A DNA stretch of 64,000 bases. It comes from Thiodiazotropha sp040507005 (GTDB taxonomy: Bacteria; Pseudomonadota; Gammaproteobacteria; Chromatiales; Chromatiaceae). Shown here piece by piece: positions 8,081 through 17,349 of this stretch; the first letter of the stretch is position 1; each line of letters begins with the position of its first letter. A program made the translations under genes and the position numbers. The notes under the pieces were generated by a model, which saw nothing but the letters and a program-made list of their open reading frames with translations, was not told where the DNA came from and made no database searches. Location of the stretch: contig JBEVVS010000005.1 in the NCBI GenBank assembly GCA_040507005.1, positions 58,789 through 122,788 of the forward strand. The letters run 5' to 3'.

Positions 8081-9733
8081 ATGAGTGATACTGTACAGAG
8101 TAAAGAATCGAGCAGTTCTTTGTATGATGTGATCGTTGTGGGTTGCGGTCCTACAGGTGCTAATTTCGCTAACTACTTCAGGCGTTTTGGCCATAAGGTT
8201 GCTATTTTCGATCGTGATAAGGAGGTATTTCCAGCTCCCCGGGCCACGGGTCTGGACGACGAGTCCATGCGTGTTTACCAGACGCTTGGTCTGGATTCCC
8301 GCTTGAAGGAAGAAGGGCTTGTCTTTGATTGTGATGTTCAGTTTCAGGATTATTCCGGACGCGTGTTGATGAATTTTGACAGGCATAACCTTGGTGAAGA
8401 TATGCTCAATGGCGAGCATGGTCACTACGGAATGATCTCCTTCCTGCAGCCTGCGCTTGAGGAGGTACTAAGGGATGATTTTAAAGAACCAGGTGGAGCC
8501 GCTGCTTTTCTTGGTTATGAGGTGCTTTCCGTCACTGACTGCGGAACCCACACCGAGCTGTTAGCGAAGAACCTTGATAATGATGAAGAAACCCTGTTCA
8601 GAGCCAAGTACATCATCGGCAGCGACGGCGGCCGTAGTATGGTACGTCGCAGCATGGGCTTTGAGCGCATAGATCTTGGCTACACCGAAGATTATTTGGT
8701 TTTGGATACCATCGTCGACGATGAGATTTATCTGAAAACCCGAATCCCCGATGGCGGTATCATCCAACTCGACCCCAAGCACTCTGGCGTTATCTTTAAG
8801 AGTCCGAAGGGTAATGTACGCTTTGATTTTCTACAGCACAAAGGCGTTGTCGGAGAAAAGCTGGAGACAGATGAGGAATTTCAGAATGCCGGCAAGAATC
8901 TGATTGAGGCTGCGGGGCTGGATCCGGATAAATTCAGGGTTATCCGCCATGCCCCGTACAGATTCTACGCAGGCATGTCTAGCCAGTGGCGTAAGGGCAG
9001 GCTGTTTGTTGCAGGCGATGCCGCTCACCTGACACCGCCTTGGTCAGGGCAGGGTTTGAATGCGGCGATGCGTGATTGCTCAAATCTATCGTTCAAGCTG
9101 CACCTAGTCCTTTCTGGTAAAGCCTCAGAGAAAATTCTTGACACCTACTTTGAAGAGCGCCGTCACCCCCAAATCCATGTCATAAAGGGTGCTGTAGATA
9201 CTGGCAAGCTTATGCAGACAAGAAATCCGTTCAAGATTGCTCTGCGTGAACTGATGTTTTTGGCAAGTCGAAAAAGCCGCTTTGTGCGTAGGATGGCCTG
9301 GTCCCTTTGGCGGCGTAAGCCTCCTTATAAGCAAGGATTGGTCGGTAAGCGTCACAAATTGTCCGGTAATGTTTTTCCGCAGCCGAAAGTGTTCGACGCC
9401 AAGGGCAATCATCAAATGCTAGATGACTTGATAGGGCTGAATTTCGCTTTAATTTCGACCAATTTTGCCACCGGGCCGGCAGTCGAGAGAATGGTACGGG
9501 AAATCGGCGGTGTAGTATTGAAATTGGGAGTCGATTTTTCCAATCCAGGCGGTGAGGTGAGCGATTGGTTTAGAAAGAACAAAGCGACTACCGTCCTGGT
9601 GCGGCCCGACCGGTATATCTTTGATGCAGGAAATGATGGTAACACGCTATGTGAAGCGCTGCTGGGGGCTCTCGGATCTCAAAGTCAAGCTGTTGAAACG
9701 TCTATCTTGAAACATCAAGAGTCAACTGCATGA
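8081..9733 (+). CDS. FAD-dependent aromatic monooxygenase, MhpA-like (module A)
   Basis: A 550-residue class A flavoprotein hydroxylase. The dinucleotide-binding motif is VIVVGCGPTGANFANYF near residues 17-33, the conserved DG motif appears as IGSDGGRSMVRR near 184-195, and the FAD ribityl GD motif as VAGDAAHLTPPWSGQGLN near 308-325. The C-terminal 120 residues form the thioredoxin-like domain usual in MhpA-type enzymes, ending in VLVRPDRYIFDAG. It would hydroxylate a phenolic ring with NAD(P)H and O2, making the catechol for the extradiol enzyme. It overlaps the SnoaL-like gene by ATGA. A paralogue lies at 48048-49682; they share GLNFALI-type stretches and the same C-terminus. Confidence 0.9.
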   Translation: MSDTVQSKESSSSLYDVIVVGCGPTGANFANYFRRFGHKVAIFDRDKEVFPAPRATGLDDESMRVYQTLGLDSRLKEEGLVFDCDVQFQDYSGRVLMNFDRHNLGEDMLNGEHGHYGMISFLQPALEEVLRDDFKEPGGAAAFLGYEVLSVTDCGTHTELLAKNLDNDEETLFRAKYIIGSDGGRSMVRRSMGFERIDLGYTEDYLVLDTIVDDEIYLKTRIPDGGIIQLDPKHSGVIFKSPKGNVRFDFLQHKGVVGEKLETDEEFQNAGKNLIEAAGLDPDKFRVIRHAPYRFYAGMSSQWRKGRLFVAGDAAHLTPPWSGQGLNAAMRDCSNLSFKLHLVLSGKASEKILDTYFEERRHPQIHVIKGAVDTGKLMQTRNPFKIALRELMFLASRKSRFVRRMAWSLWRRKPPYKQGLVGKRHKLSGNVFPQPKVFDAKGNHQMLDDLIGLNFALISTNFATGPAVERMVREIGGVVLKLGVDFSNPGGEVSDWFRKNKATTVLVRPDRYIFDAGNDGNTLCEALLGALGSQSQAVETSILKHQESTA

Positions 9734-10152
9734 GTGACTTGATAGAAAAGACCAAAGCGTATGCGGAAGCGTGTAACAGACGTGATGTAGATGCTATCGA
9801 AGGACTTTTCGCTGAAGATATCGTTTTTAGTGATCCCACGGCAAGCAACGTTAAATCAAAAGCTGACGTTGTGAAGTTGTACCGTGCCCTGATGAAGGAT
9901 AATGGAAAACACTTTGCTTATATCGCGCGCCATATTTATGGGGCTGAAAACAAAACCATTATGCAGTGCACTATAGAGACTGGTAAAAAAGCAATGAATT
10001 CAGTCGCTGTCTTTGATTGGGAAAATGGAAAGATTAAAAAATTAGAAGCCTATCTGGACATGCCGTTTGCAAAGGTAGTCGGATGGGCGGTTTTAACCAC
10101 CAATCCCATCATGGTTATGCTGAAAAAAATAGGTTCAGTGTTTTCAAGGTAA
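9730..10152 (+). CDS. SnoaL/NTF2-like small protein
   Basis: A 140-residue protein of the NTF2-like cone fold: KAYAEACNRRDVDAIEGLFAEDIVFSDP at the N-terminus is the usual SnoaL-like opening, and VAVFDWENGKIKKLEAYLD closes the sheet. Its ATG overlaps the monooxygenase stop (ATGA, 9730-9733), so the two are translationally coupled. Family members are isomerases, dehydratases, hydrolases or non-catalytic partners. No catalytic residue can be assigned here. The last 25 residues are hydrophobic (VGWAVLTTNPIMVMLKKIG) and could be a membrane-associated tail; the paralogue at 43536-43883 lacks them. Confidence 0.75.
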   Translation: MSDLIEKTKAYAEACNRRDVDAIEGLFAEDIVFSDPTASNVKSKADVVKLYRALMKDNGKHFAYIARHIYGAENKTIMQCTIETGKKAMNSVAVFDWENGKIKKLEAYLDMPFAKVVGWAVLTTNPIMVMLKKIGSVFSR

Positions 10153-10545
10153 GTCTCATCAACCTAGATTTATTCCATTGTGCTTATATGCCAATAGTTC
10201 AGTCAGGTCTGGCCACATCGCTTTTCACTCTATTGAGTGCAGAGCGATGTTGGCCTGATTTAATTAAACGGACACGTCTCCCGAATTATTTTGGGTACTG
10301 ACTCTATCTCATTGTTTATTGTGTGAAATCATCTGGGTGAGGTTAGCCCGAACATTTCACCGTCTGAGTAATGATCCCCGTACGATCATCACGTTCCCGG
10401 ATGAAAAATTCTAGCCAGTTGTCAACAAATAACAGCTCATTGTCTTGATTGGCAATGGGCAGAATGGTGGAAGTGTTTGAATATGATGGCCCTATAACTT
10501 GGTCCGGAATGGACCGGTGAAAACAAGAAGATAGAGGCTTAAAGT
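10153..10545. other. intergenic region, 393 bp
   Basis: This spacer ends module A and precedes the etf-icmF block. It contains one strong hairpin (listed separately). GTGAAAT near 10323 and ATTTCAC near 10355 form a distant inverted pair of unknown meaning. No gene is supported. Confidence 0.5.
10204..10258 (+). terminator. long hairpin after the SnoaL-like gene
   Basis: GGCC-ACATCGCT (10211-10222) can pair with AGCGATGT-T-GGCC (10243-10255), with one bulged T and a small inner stem ACTC/GAGT in the loop. It lies about 50 bp after the stop codon at 10152. The following bases are TGATTTAATT, a weak U tract, so termination is likely but not certain. Confidence 0.5.
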
Positions 10546-11298
10546 ATGAAAATACTCGTCGCCGTTAAGCGCGTCATCGACTATGGGGTCAAGGTCCGCA
10601 TCAAAGCCGATCAGTCTGATGTGGATTTGACCAATACCAAAATGGCTATCAACCCGTTTTGTGAAATCGCGGTTGAAGAGGCCATCCGTCTCAAGGAAAA
10701 GGGAACGGCGACTGAGGTCGTCGTCGTATCCATTGGCCCCAAGTCGGTGCAAGAGCAGATTCGTTCGTCTCTCGCTCTGGGAGCTGATCGTGGTATTTGG
10801 ATCGAAACCGGCGATGAGCCTGTCAGTGCGCTGAGTGTTGCACGATTGCTGGCAAAAGTAGTGGAAGACGAACAGCCGGGTTTAGTGATGTTAGGCAAGC
10901 AATCCATCGATTCGGACAACAATCAAACCGGACAGATGCTCGCAGCCCTATTGGATTATCCCCAAGGTACGTTTGTCTCCAAACTCGTGGTGGAGGACGG
11001 AGAAGCCATCGTAACACGTGAAATCGACGGTGGTTTGGAAACACTGGCCTTAAGGCTTCCCGCAGTGGTTACCACCGATCTGCGACTGAACGAGCCGCGC
11101 TATACCAAACTACCAGACATTATGAAAGCCAAGCGCAAAACTCTGGTGGGTACCTCACCCACTGAGCTGGGAGTCGAGCTGAACAACAGCGTTGTACTTC
11201 TCAAGGTTGAGCAGCCCGTCGAGCGTAGTGCAGGCGTTATTGTCGACAGTGTGGATGCCCTGCTGGACAAGTTGAAAAATCAGACTGGTGTACTGTAA
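10546..11298 (+). CDS. etfB: electron transfer flavoprotein beta subunit
   Basis: A 250-residue EtfB. It starts with MKILVAVKRVIDYGVKVRIK and carries the AMP-binding region with LGKQSIDSDNNQTGQMLAALL around residues 120-140 and the family pattern TREIDGGLETLALRLPAVVTTDLRLNEPRY. With EtfA it accepts electrons from acyl-CoA dehydrogenases and hands them to ETF-ubiquinone oxidoreductase, encoded at 20304. It is the first gene of an apparent run etfB-etfA-icmF-acd-nitroreductase-fadB-etfQO. Confidence 0.97.
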   Translation: MKILVAVKRVIDYGVKVRIKADQSDVDLTNTKMAINPFCEIAVEEAIRLKEKGTATEVVVVSIGPKSVQEQIRSSLALGADRGIWIETGDEPVSALSVARLLAKVVEDEQPGLVMLGKQSIDSDNNQTGQMLAALLDYPQGTFVSKLVVEDGEAIVTREIDGGLETLALRLPAVVTTDLRLNEPRYTKLPDIMKAKRKTLVGTSPTELGVELNNSVVLLKVEQPVERSAGVIVDSVDALLDKLKNQTGVL

Positions 11299-11311
11299 GG
11301 AGGGAGTGGAA

Positions 11312-12241
11312 GTGAGGATTCTTGTTATCGCGGAACACGAAAACAGCCAGCTGAAAAGCGCAACATTAAACACCCTGAGTGCCGCTCGGCATTTATCTGA
11401 TGATATTCACGTCCTGGTTGCCGGCCACAATGCCGAAGCTGCTGCGACTCAAGCCGTTACTTGCAGCGGTGTTGTTAAAGTGTTGTTGATGGATGACGCC
11501 GTTTACCAACAGGTCATGGCGGAAAACCTGGCTAAACTCGTGCAAAAACTAGCGGGTTCCTACAGCCACATATTGGCCCCCGCAACTACCTTTGGTAAGG
11601 ATCTGATGCCCCGTGTTGCCGCTCTGATTGGCGTGGAACAGATCAGTGACATCATCAGCGTGGAATCGCCGGATACCTTCAAAAGACCCATCTACGCAGG
11701 CAATGCTATCGCTACGGTTCAGAGTATGGACTCTATCAAGCTGTTAACCGTGCGTGGAACAGCTTTTGAAGCGGTGTTGTCGGAAGGAGGCGATGCTGAT
11801 GTCGAAAACCTGGATGTCGTTTGCCATGCAGAGAAAACCCGTTTCGTTAGTGCAGAAGTCGTAAAGTCTGACCGACCTGAGCTGACTTCCGCTGATGTGG
11901 TGGTTTCCGGTGGTCGCGGAGTGGGATCAGAAGAAAACTTCCAGGTGATCTACGATTTGGCCGACAAGCTCGGCGCTGCCGTCGGCGCCTCACGCGCCGC
12001 TGTCGACGCCGGTTACGTGCCCAACGATATGCAGGTGGGACAAACCGGCAAAGTGGTGGCTCCGCAGCTTTATATCGCCGTGGGTATTTCCGGCGCGATC
12101 CAGCATCTGGCGGGCATGAAAGAGTCCAAAATTGTTGTCGCTATCAACAAAGACACCGAAGCGCCCATTTTCCAAGCAGCGGACTATGGACTGGTTGGGG
12201 ATATGTTTGAAGTGGTACCCGAACTGATAAGCAAGCTTTGA
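11312..12241 (+). CDS. etfA: electron transfer flavoprotein alpha subunit
   Basis: A 309-residue EtfA with the FAD-binding signature LYIAVGISGAIQHLAGM near the C-terminus and VVSGGRGVGSEENF before it. I chose GTG at 11312: AAGGAGGG (11297-11304) sits eight bases upstream, and translation then begins MRILVIAEHEN as in the family. An in-frame ATG at 11288 would overlap the etfB stop and place the ribosome site inside the gene, so it is less likely. It follows etfB by 13 bp. Confidence 0.95.
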   Translation: MRILVIAEHENSQLKSATLNTLSAARHLSDDIHVLVAGHNAEAAATQAVTCSGVVKVLLMDDAVYQQVMAENLAKLVQKLAGSYSHILAPATTFGKDLMPRVAALIGVEQISDIISVESPDTFKRPIYAGNAIATVQSMDSIKLLTVRGTAFEAVLSEGGDADVENLDVVCHAEKTRFVSAEVVKSDRPELTSADVVVSGGRGVGSEENFQVIYDLADKLGAAVGASRAAVDAGYVPNDMQVGQTGKVVAPQLYIAVGISGAIQHLAGMKESKIVVAINKDTEAPIFQAADYGLVGDMFEVVPELISKL

Positions 12242-12244
12242 AAT

Positions 12245-15200
12245 ATGAATGTGACTGCGAGAAAAATAGCGTCCGTCCAGGGCAACAATAAACAGACCTA
12301 TCCACTACGATTCGTCACTGCCGCCAGCCTTTTTGACGGTCATGATGCCTCAATCAATATCATGCGCCGGATTCTTCAGAAGAGTGGAGCCGAAGTGATA
12401 CATCTGGCCCACAATCGTTCTGTCTCTGAAGTCATCGATACCGCCATCCAGGAAGATGCCCAGGGGATAGCCATCAGTTCCTACCAGGGCGGTCATATCG
12501 AATATTTTAAGTACGCCATGGATCTGCTGCGCGAGGCGGATTCGGAACATATTCGACTCTTCGGCGGCGGTGGTGGCGTGATTGTGGCGGATGAGATAGA
12601 GGAGCTGCATGATTACGGCGTGTCACGGATCTATTCTCCCTACGATGGCCAGAAACTTGGGCTGCAGGGGATGATCGATGACATGATGGGGCGGTGTTCG
12701 TTGGGTAAATATGACAATGTGAGCCTGGAGCCTGAACAGTTGAAGGCAGGATACCGATATTTGGCCAGACTGATCACAGCCATCGAACGTGGTGTGCTTT
12801 CCGATCTACAGCTGGAAGATCTGCGTACGACTGCAAAGCAATCTCTTAGTGATAGGCCCGTACCGGTGCTCGGTATCACGGGTACCGGCGGAGCAGGGAA
12901 GTCTTCACTCACTGATGAACTCATTCGCCGCTTCCAGCTTGATAGTCATGACGCACTGAAAATTGCAATTCTGGCAATCGATCCCACAAGAAGAAAAACC
13001 AGTGGTGCCCTGCTGGGTGATCGTATCCGTATGAATGCCATCTATCACCCAAATATCTATCTGCGTTCTATTGGTACCCGTGATGCGCCGACAGAGCTTC
13101 CTGAGTACACCAGCGACATCATTGCCGCCATGCAGTTATCCGGATTTGATCTTGTGGTTGTAGAGACCCCTGGGATCGGCCAGGGTGATGCGGGCATCGT
13201 CCCCTATGTGGATCTGCCAATGTATGTCATGACCCCGGAATTTGGAGCTCAGAGCCAACTCGAAAAAATCGATATGTTCGATTATGCGGAGTTGGTGGCC
13301 ATCAACAAGTTCGATCGCAAGGGATCCGATGACGCTTACCGGGATGTGTGTAAACAACTGCAGCGTGACAGGCAAGCCTTCAGTGTGGAAGCGGAATCTA
13401 TGCCTGTCTATGGCACCATTGCCTCACGCTTCAATGATGACGGAGTAACGGCAGCTTATCAGGCGCTGTTGCAAAAGCTCCGGCAAAAAGGGTTGCGGGA
13501 TTTCGACAGCCAACTTGCACCCCTAACGATCAAAAAGTCATCGGAAAAGAGCATCATCGTTCCAGCGGAACGTCAGCGTTATCTTGCAGAGATCGCAAAA
13601 TGTGTTAGGGACTATCACGAGTTTGTCCATCAACAGGAAACGCTGGCCAGGGAGTGTCACCAACTGAGTGCAACCGCAGCCATGCTGGAGGCATCGGAAA
13701 GCGATGTGAATACCGCTGTAATCGATGCACTGATTTCACAACGAGAAGAGGTGATGGATCCAGCTGCCAGGAAGATCCTGGCAAAGTGGCCGGACATTGC
13801 CAGGCGCTATCAGGGAGATGAGCGTGTCGATAAGACATCGTCCGGCAAGAGCGTCTGCACACGATTGGTCTCGAAAAGCCTCTCCGGTAATAAGGTCCCG
13901 CGTGTCGCGCTGCCGAAGTATGTGGACCAGGGTGAGCTGCTTAAATTTTTAATGTTGGAGAACCTGCCAGGATTCTTCCCCTATACCGCCGGGGTTTTCC
14001 CCTTTAAGCGTGAAGGCGAGGCACCTGCCCGCATGTTTGCTGGTGAGGGCGATGCATTCCGTACCAACCGGCGGTTTAAAAAGCTATCCGAGCACAGTGA
14101 GGCCAAGCGCTTGTCTACGGCCTTTGATTCAGTCACTCTCTACGGCAAGGATCCTGATGAACGCCCGGATATCTACGGCAAGATTGGCAATTCAGGCGTA
14201 TCCATTGCCACCCTGGAAGATATGAAGGCGCTGTATGATGGATTTGATCTTGTGAATCCGTCTACGTCCGTCTCCATGACTATCAACGGTCCGGCTCCCA
14301 CGATTCTCGCAATGTACCTCAATGCCGCCATCGATCAACAGATGGAACGGTTCATCGCCGAGCAAAATCGACAGCCCAATGAAGAGGAAAGTGCATCGAT
14401 CAAGGCCACTACCCTGAAACGGGTGCGCGGTACCGTACAGGCAGACATATTGAAAGAGGACCAGGGCCAGAATACCTGTATCTTCTCCACAGAATTCAGT
14501 TTGAAGATGATGGGGGATATCCAGCAGTACTTCATCGAAAACGAAGTGCGGAATTTTTATTCCGTATCCATCTCGGGTTATCACATCGCAGAGGCCGGTG
14601 CCAATCCCATCTCCCAGCTGGCCTTTACCCTGGCCAATGGGTTTACCTTTGTGGAGTCTTATCTGGCCAGGGGAATGGAGATTGATGACTTCGCTCCCAA
14701 CTTGTCCTATTTTTTCTCCAATGGCATGGACCCCGAGTACACGGTAATGGGCAGGGTAGCTCGACGAGTCTGGGCGGTTGCCATGAAGAATCGCTATGGC
14801 GCCAACGAACGTTCACAACGCCTCAAGTACCATATTCAGACGTCGGGCCGTTCATTACATGCCCAGGAAATGTCGTTCAATGATATCCGCACCACGTTGC
14901 AGGCATTAATCGCCCTTTACGACAATTGTAACAGCCTGCACACCAATGCCTATGACGAAGCGATCACCACTCCCACGGAGGAATCTGTACGCCGTGCGTT
15001 GGCTATCCAGTTGATCATCAATCAAGAGTGGGGGCTGTCCAAGAATGAAAACCCCAATCAGGGAGCCTTCATCATCGAAGAACTGACGGACTTGGTGGAA
15101 GAGGCCGTGCTGAAGGAGTTTGAGCGAATTTCGGAACGTGGCGGCGTCCTGGGTGCCATGGAAACCGGCTATCAACGTAGCAAGATCCAGGAAGAATCCC

Positions 15201-15526
15201 TCTATTACGAGCACAAAAAACACGATGGCAGTCTGCCGATTATAGGGGTGAATACCTTTCTTCCACCGAAAGGGCAGGAGGAGTCAGTGGAGATTGAGCT
15301 GGCCCGCTCCACAGAGCAAGAGAAGCAGAGCCAGATCGAACGGGTTCGCACGTTTCAGGACAGGCACGCCGGTCAGAGTGAAGCGGCCCTTGAGCGACTC
15401 AAACAAGCTGTCACTACCAATGCCAATGGTTTTGCTGCACTGATGGATGCCGTTCGCTACTGTACCCTGGGTCAGATCACTGAGGCACTGTTCGAAGTGG
15501 GTGGACAGTACCGCCGCTCTATGTAA
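12245..15526 (+). CDS. icmF: fused B12-dependent acyl-CoA mutase (IcmF type)
   Basis: A 1093-residue protein with three parts in the IcmF order: a cobalamin-binding domain (about residues 25-150, DGHDASINIM and SYQGGH), a MeaI-type GTPase chaperone (GITGTGGAGKSS near 212, NKFDRKG near 353), and the mutase TIM barrel (about 555-1090). IcmF enzymes interconvert isobutyryl-CoA and n-butyryl-CoA, and some also pivalyl-CoA and isovaleryl-CoA. A Phe in TAGVFPFKRE lies where methylmalonyl-CoA mutases usually have Tyr, which fits IcmF (assignment by memory of the family). It starts four bases after etfA. The setting, between ETF and an acyl-CoA dehydrogenase, supports branched-acyl-CoA metabolism. 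Confidence 0.93.
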   Translation: MNVTARKIASVQGNNKQTYPLRFVTAASLFDGHDASINIMRRILQKSGAEVIHLAHNRSVSEVIDTAIQEDAQGIAISSYQGGHIEYFKYAMDLLREADSEHIRLFGGGGGVIVADEIEELHDYGVSRIYSPYDGQKLGLQGMIDDMMGRCSLGKYDNVSLEPEQLKAGYRYLARLITAIERGVLSDLQLEDLRTTAKQSLSDRPVPVLGITGTGGAGKSSLTDELIRRFQLDSHDALKIAILAIDPTRRKTSGALLGDRIRMNAIYHPNIYLRSIGTRDAPTELPEYTSDIIAAMQLSGFDLVVVETPGIGQGDAGIVPYVDLPMYVMTPEFGAQSQLEKIDMFDYAELVAINKFDRKGSDDAYRDVCKQLQRDRQAFSVEAESMPVYGTIASRFNDDGVTAAYQALLQKLRQKGLRDFDSQLAPLTIKKSSEKSIIVPAERQRYLAEIAKCVRDYHEFVHQQETLARECHQLSATAAMLEASESDVNTAVIDALISQREEVMDPAARKILAKWPDIARRYQGDERVDKTSSGKSVCTRLVSKSLSGNKVPRVALPKYVDQGELLKFLMLENLPGFFPYTAGVFPFKREGEAPARMFAGEGDAFRTNRRFKKLSEHSEAKRLSTAFDSVTLYGKDPDERPDIYGKIGNSGVSIATLEDMKALYDGFDLVNPSTSVSMTINGPAPTILAMYLNAAIDQQMERFIAEQNRQPNEEESASIKATTLKRVRGTVQADILKEDQGQNTCIFSTEFSLKMMGDIQQYFIENEVRNFYSVSISGYHIAEAGANPISQLAFTLANGFTFVESYLARGMEIDDFAPNLSYFFSNGMDPEYTVMGRVARRVWAVAMKNRYGANERSQRLKYHIQTSGRSLHAQEMSFNDIRTTLQALIALYDNCNSLHTNAYDEAITTPTEESVRRALAIQLIINQEWGLSKNENPNQGAFIIEELTDLVEEAVLKEFERISERGGVLGAMETGYQRSKIQEESLYYEHKKHDGSLPIIGVNTFLPPKGQEESVEIELARSTEQEKQSQIERVRTFQDRHAGQSEAALERLKQAVTTNANGFAALMDAVRYCTLGQITEALFEVGGQYRRSM

Positions 15527-15553
15527 TGCAAACACCTGTGCAAGGGCAAACAG

Positions 15554-17329
15554 ATGACTGATTACCGTATACCCACAAAAGAAATGGAGTTCGTACTGAA
15601 CGAGTTGGTGGAGATAGGTGGCCTTACCAGATTGGCCCGTTTTGAAGATGCCACAAAGGATGTGGTGGAGGCCATTATCGAGGAGGCTGGCAAATTGGCC
15701 AGCGAGGTTCTGGCTCCAATAAATCAATCGGGCGACCAGGTGGGGTCACAACTTGATGGCACTACTGTGGTGACTCCGCCAGGGTTTGCCGAGGCCTATG
15801 CCCAGTTCGTGGAAAGCGATTGGCTGAGTCTTGCACAAAATCCGCAATACGGCGGTCAAGGGCTGCCCTACACCCTGCACATGGCCGTCTCAGAGATGTG
15901 GAACAGTGCCAACCTCTCCTTTGCCTTAAATCCCATGTTGACCTCGGGTGTTATCGAAGCCATGGAGGCCCATGCCAGTGAAACGCTGAAACAACAATAC
16001 CTGCCCAAGCTGATCAGCGGGGAATGGACCGGTACCATGAATCTGACCGAACCCCAGGCGGGGTCGGATCTCTCTGTACTGACGACAAAGGCCATTCCCG
16101 AGGGCGACCACTATCTGTTGACCGGACAGAAGATCTTCATTACCTGGGGTGACCATGAGATGACTGACAATGTCATTCAACTGGTTTTAGCTCGAACACC
16201 TGACGCACCGCCGGGGAACAAAGGAATTTCACTCTTCCTGGTACCAAAATATCTGCTGGATGATGATGGAAACCCCTCGCAGCGCAACGATGTGCATACC
16301 CTTTCCCTTGAACATAAACTGGGGATACATGCCAGTCCTACCTGTGTCATGAGTTATGGAGACAATGGCGGTGCCGTGGGTTATCTGGTGGGTGAACTGT
16401 ATGACGGACTCTCCTGCATGTTCAAGGTCATGAACCATGCTCGTCTGGAAGTCGGTCTGGAAGGTGTCGGTATCTCTGAGCGGGCCTGTCAAAAGGCTGT
16501 TGCCTATGCCAAAGAGAGGATCCAGGGACGTGCCCCGGGTCACCAAGACCGTGTGGCCATCATTGAACACAGTGACGTGCGACGCATGCTGATGCTGATG
16601 CGTTGCCTGACTGAGGCGGCGCGTGCCTTAACCTATGTGGGTGCCATAAATTACGACTATGCAGCACATGGGGATGGTGAGTCAGATTGCAAAAAGGCCC
16701 GTGATCGACTGGAGATCTTTACACCAGTGATTAAGGGCTGGTGCACGGAAATCGCCCAGGAAGTGACCTCTCTGGGTATACAGGTTCATGGTGGCATGGG
16801 ATACGTTGAAGAGACCGGAGCCGCGCAATACTACCGGGACGCTCGTATCACTCCTATCTACGAGGGTACCAACGGCATCCAAGCCCTGGACCTTATTGGC
16901 CGTAAATTAATCCGGGACGAAGGGCTGGCCATGGGGAGTATTTATGATGAGATCGAGGAAGCAGTCCGGCAGTTAAAATCAACGCAACTTCACGAACTTG
17001 CCAGGATGGGAGAAAAACTGTCCGATGCGCTGGTTATAAACCGGGAGGTAACCGATGCAGTGCTTAAAAATCGGCATGATCCGGTTCACTCGGGATTTGC
17101 CGCCTTTAACTATCTTATGTTGACGGGCACCCTGTTCGGCGCATGGCAGATGGCTCGGGCTGCTTTGATCGCATCGGACAAACTTGAGACAGACCCCGTC
17201 TTTTATGAGATGAAAACCCTATCCTCTCTTTTTTTCATGAACCATGTGTTACCACGAAGTAGGGTATATCAGGAGTCGATCCTTGCAGGATCAGCAGGGC
17301 TTATGGGGTTGTCAGCTGAACGTTTTTAA
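15554..17329 (+). CDS. acyl-CoA dehydrogenase, long (DmdC-like) form
   Basis: A 591-residue flavoprotein. MNLTEPQAGSDL near 157-168 is the FAD/substrate-binding signature and IYEGTNGIQALDLIGRK near 435 holds the expected catalytic glutamate. It is about 200 residues longer than short-chain and isovaleryl-CoA dehydrogenases, because of an extra helical C-terminal domain typical of the DmdC/FadE5-like group. Electrons would go to the EtfAB encoded upstream. Substrate is unknown; given the mutase beside it, straight or branched short-to-medium acyl-CoA is plausible. This is unlikely to be the missing liuA. Confidence 0.92.
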   Translation: MTDYRIPTKEMEFVLNELVEIGGLTRLARFEDATKDVVEAIIEEAGKLASEVLAPINQSGDQVGSQLDGTTVVTPPGFAEAYAQFVESDWLSLAQNPQYGGQGLPYTLHMAVSEMWNSANLSFALNPMLTSGVIEAMEAHASETLKQQYLPKLISGEWTGTMNLTEPQAGSDLSVLTTKAIPEGDHYLLTGQKIFITWGDHEMTDNVIQLVLARTPDAPPGNKGISLFLVPKYLLDDDGNPSQRNDVHTLSLEHKLGIHASPTCVMSYGDNGGAVGYLVGELYDGLSCMFKVMNHARLEVGLEGVGISERACQKAVAYAKERIQGRAPGHQDRVAIIEHSDVRRMLMLMRCLTEAARALTYVGAINYDYAAHGDGESDCKKARDRLEIFTPVIKGWCTEIAQEVTSLGIQVHGGMGYVEETGAAQYYRDARITPIYEGTNGIQALDLIGRKLIRDEGLAMGSIYDEIEEAVRQLKSTQLHELARMGEKLSDALVINREVTDAVLKNRHDPVHSGFAAFNYLMLTGTLFGAWQMARAALIASDKLETDPVFYEMKTLSSLFFMNHVLPRSRVYQESILAGSAGLMGLSAERF

Positions 17330-17349
17330 TGGGGGGTAGAGGTTACCTG

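Noticed and set aside
10083..10301. A short plus-strand open frame at the end of the SnoaL-like gene
   Set aside because: It starts inside that gene, runs through the hairpin, and has no recognisable product.
11288..11311. Upstream ATG for etfA
   Set aside because: It overlaps the etfB stop, adds residues not seen in EtfA, and the strong ribosome site AAGGAGGG fits GTG 11312.
15554..17329. The acyl-CoA dehydrogenase as the missing isovaleryl-CoA dehydrogenase (LiuA)
   Set aside because: It is about 200 residues longer than LiuA, with an extra C-terminal domain, and lies in a different operon.
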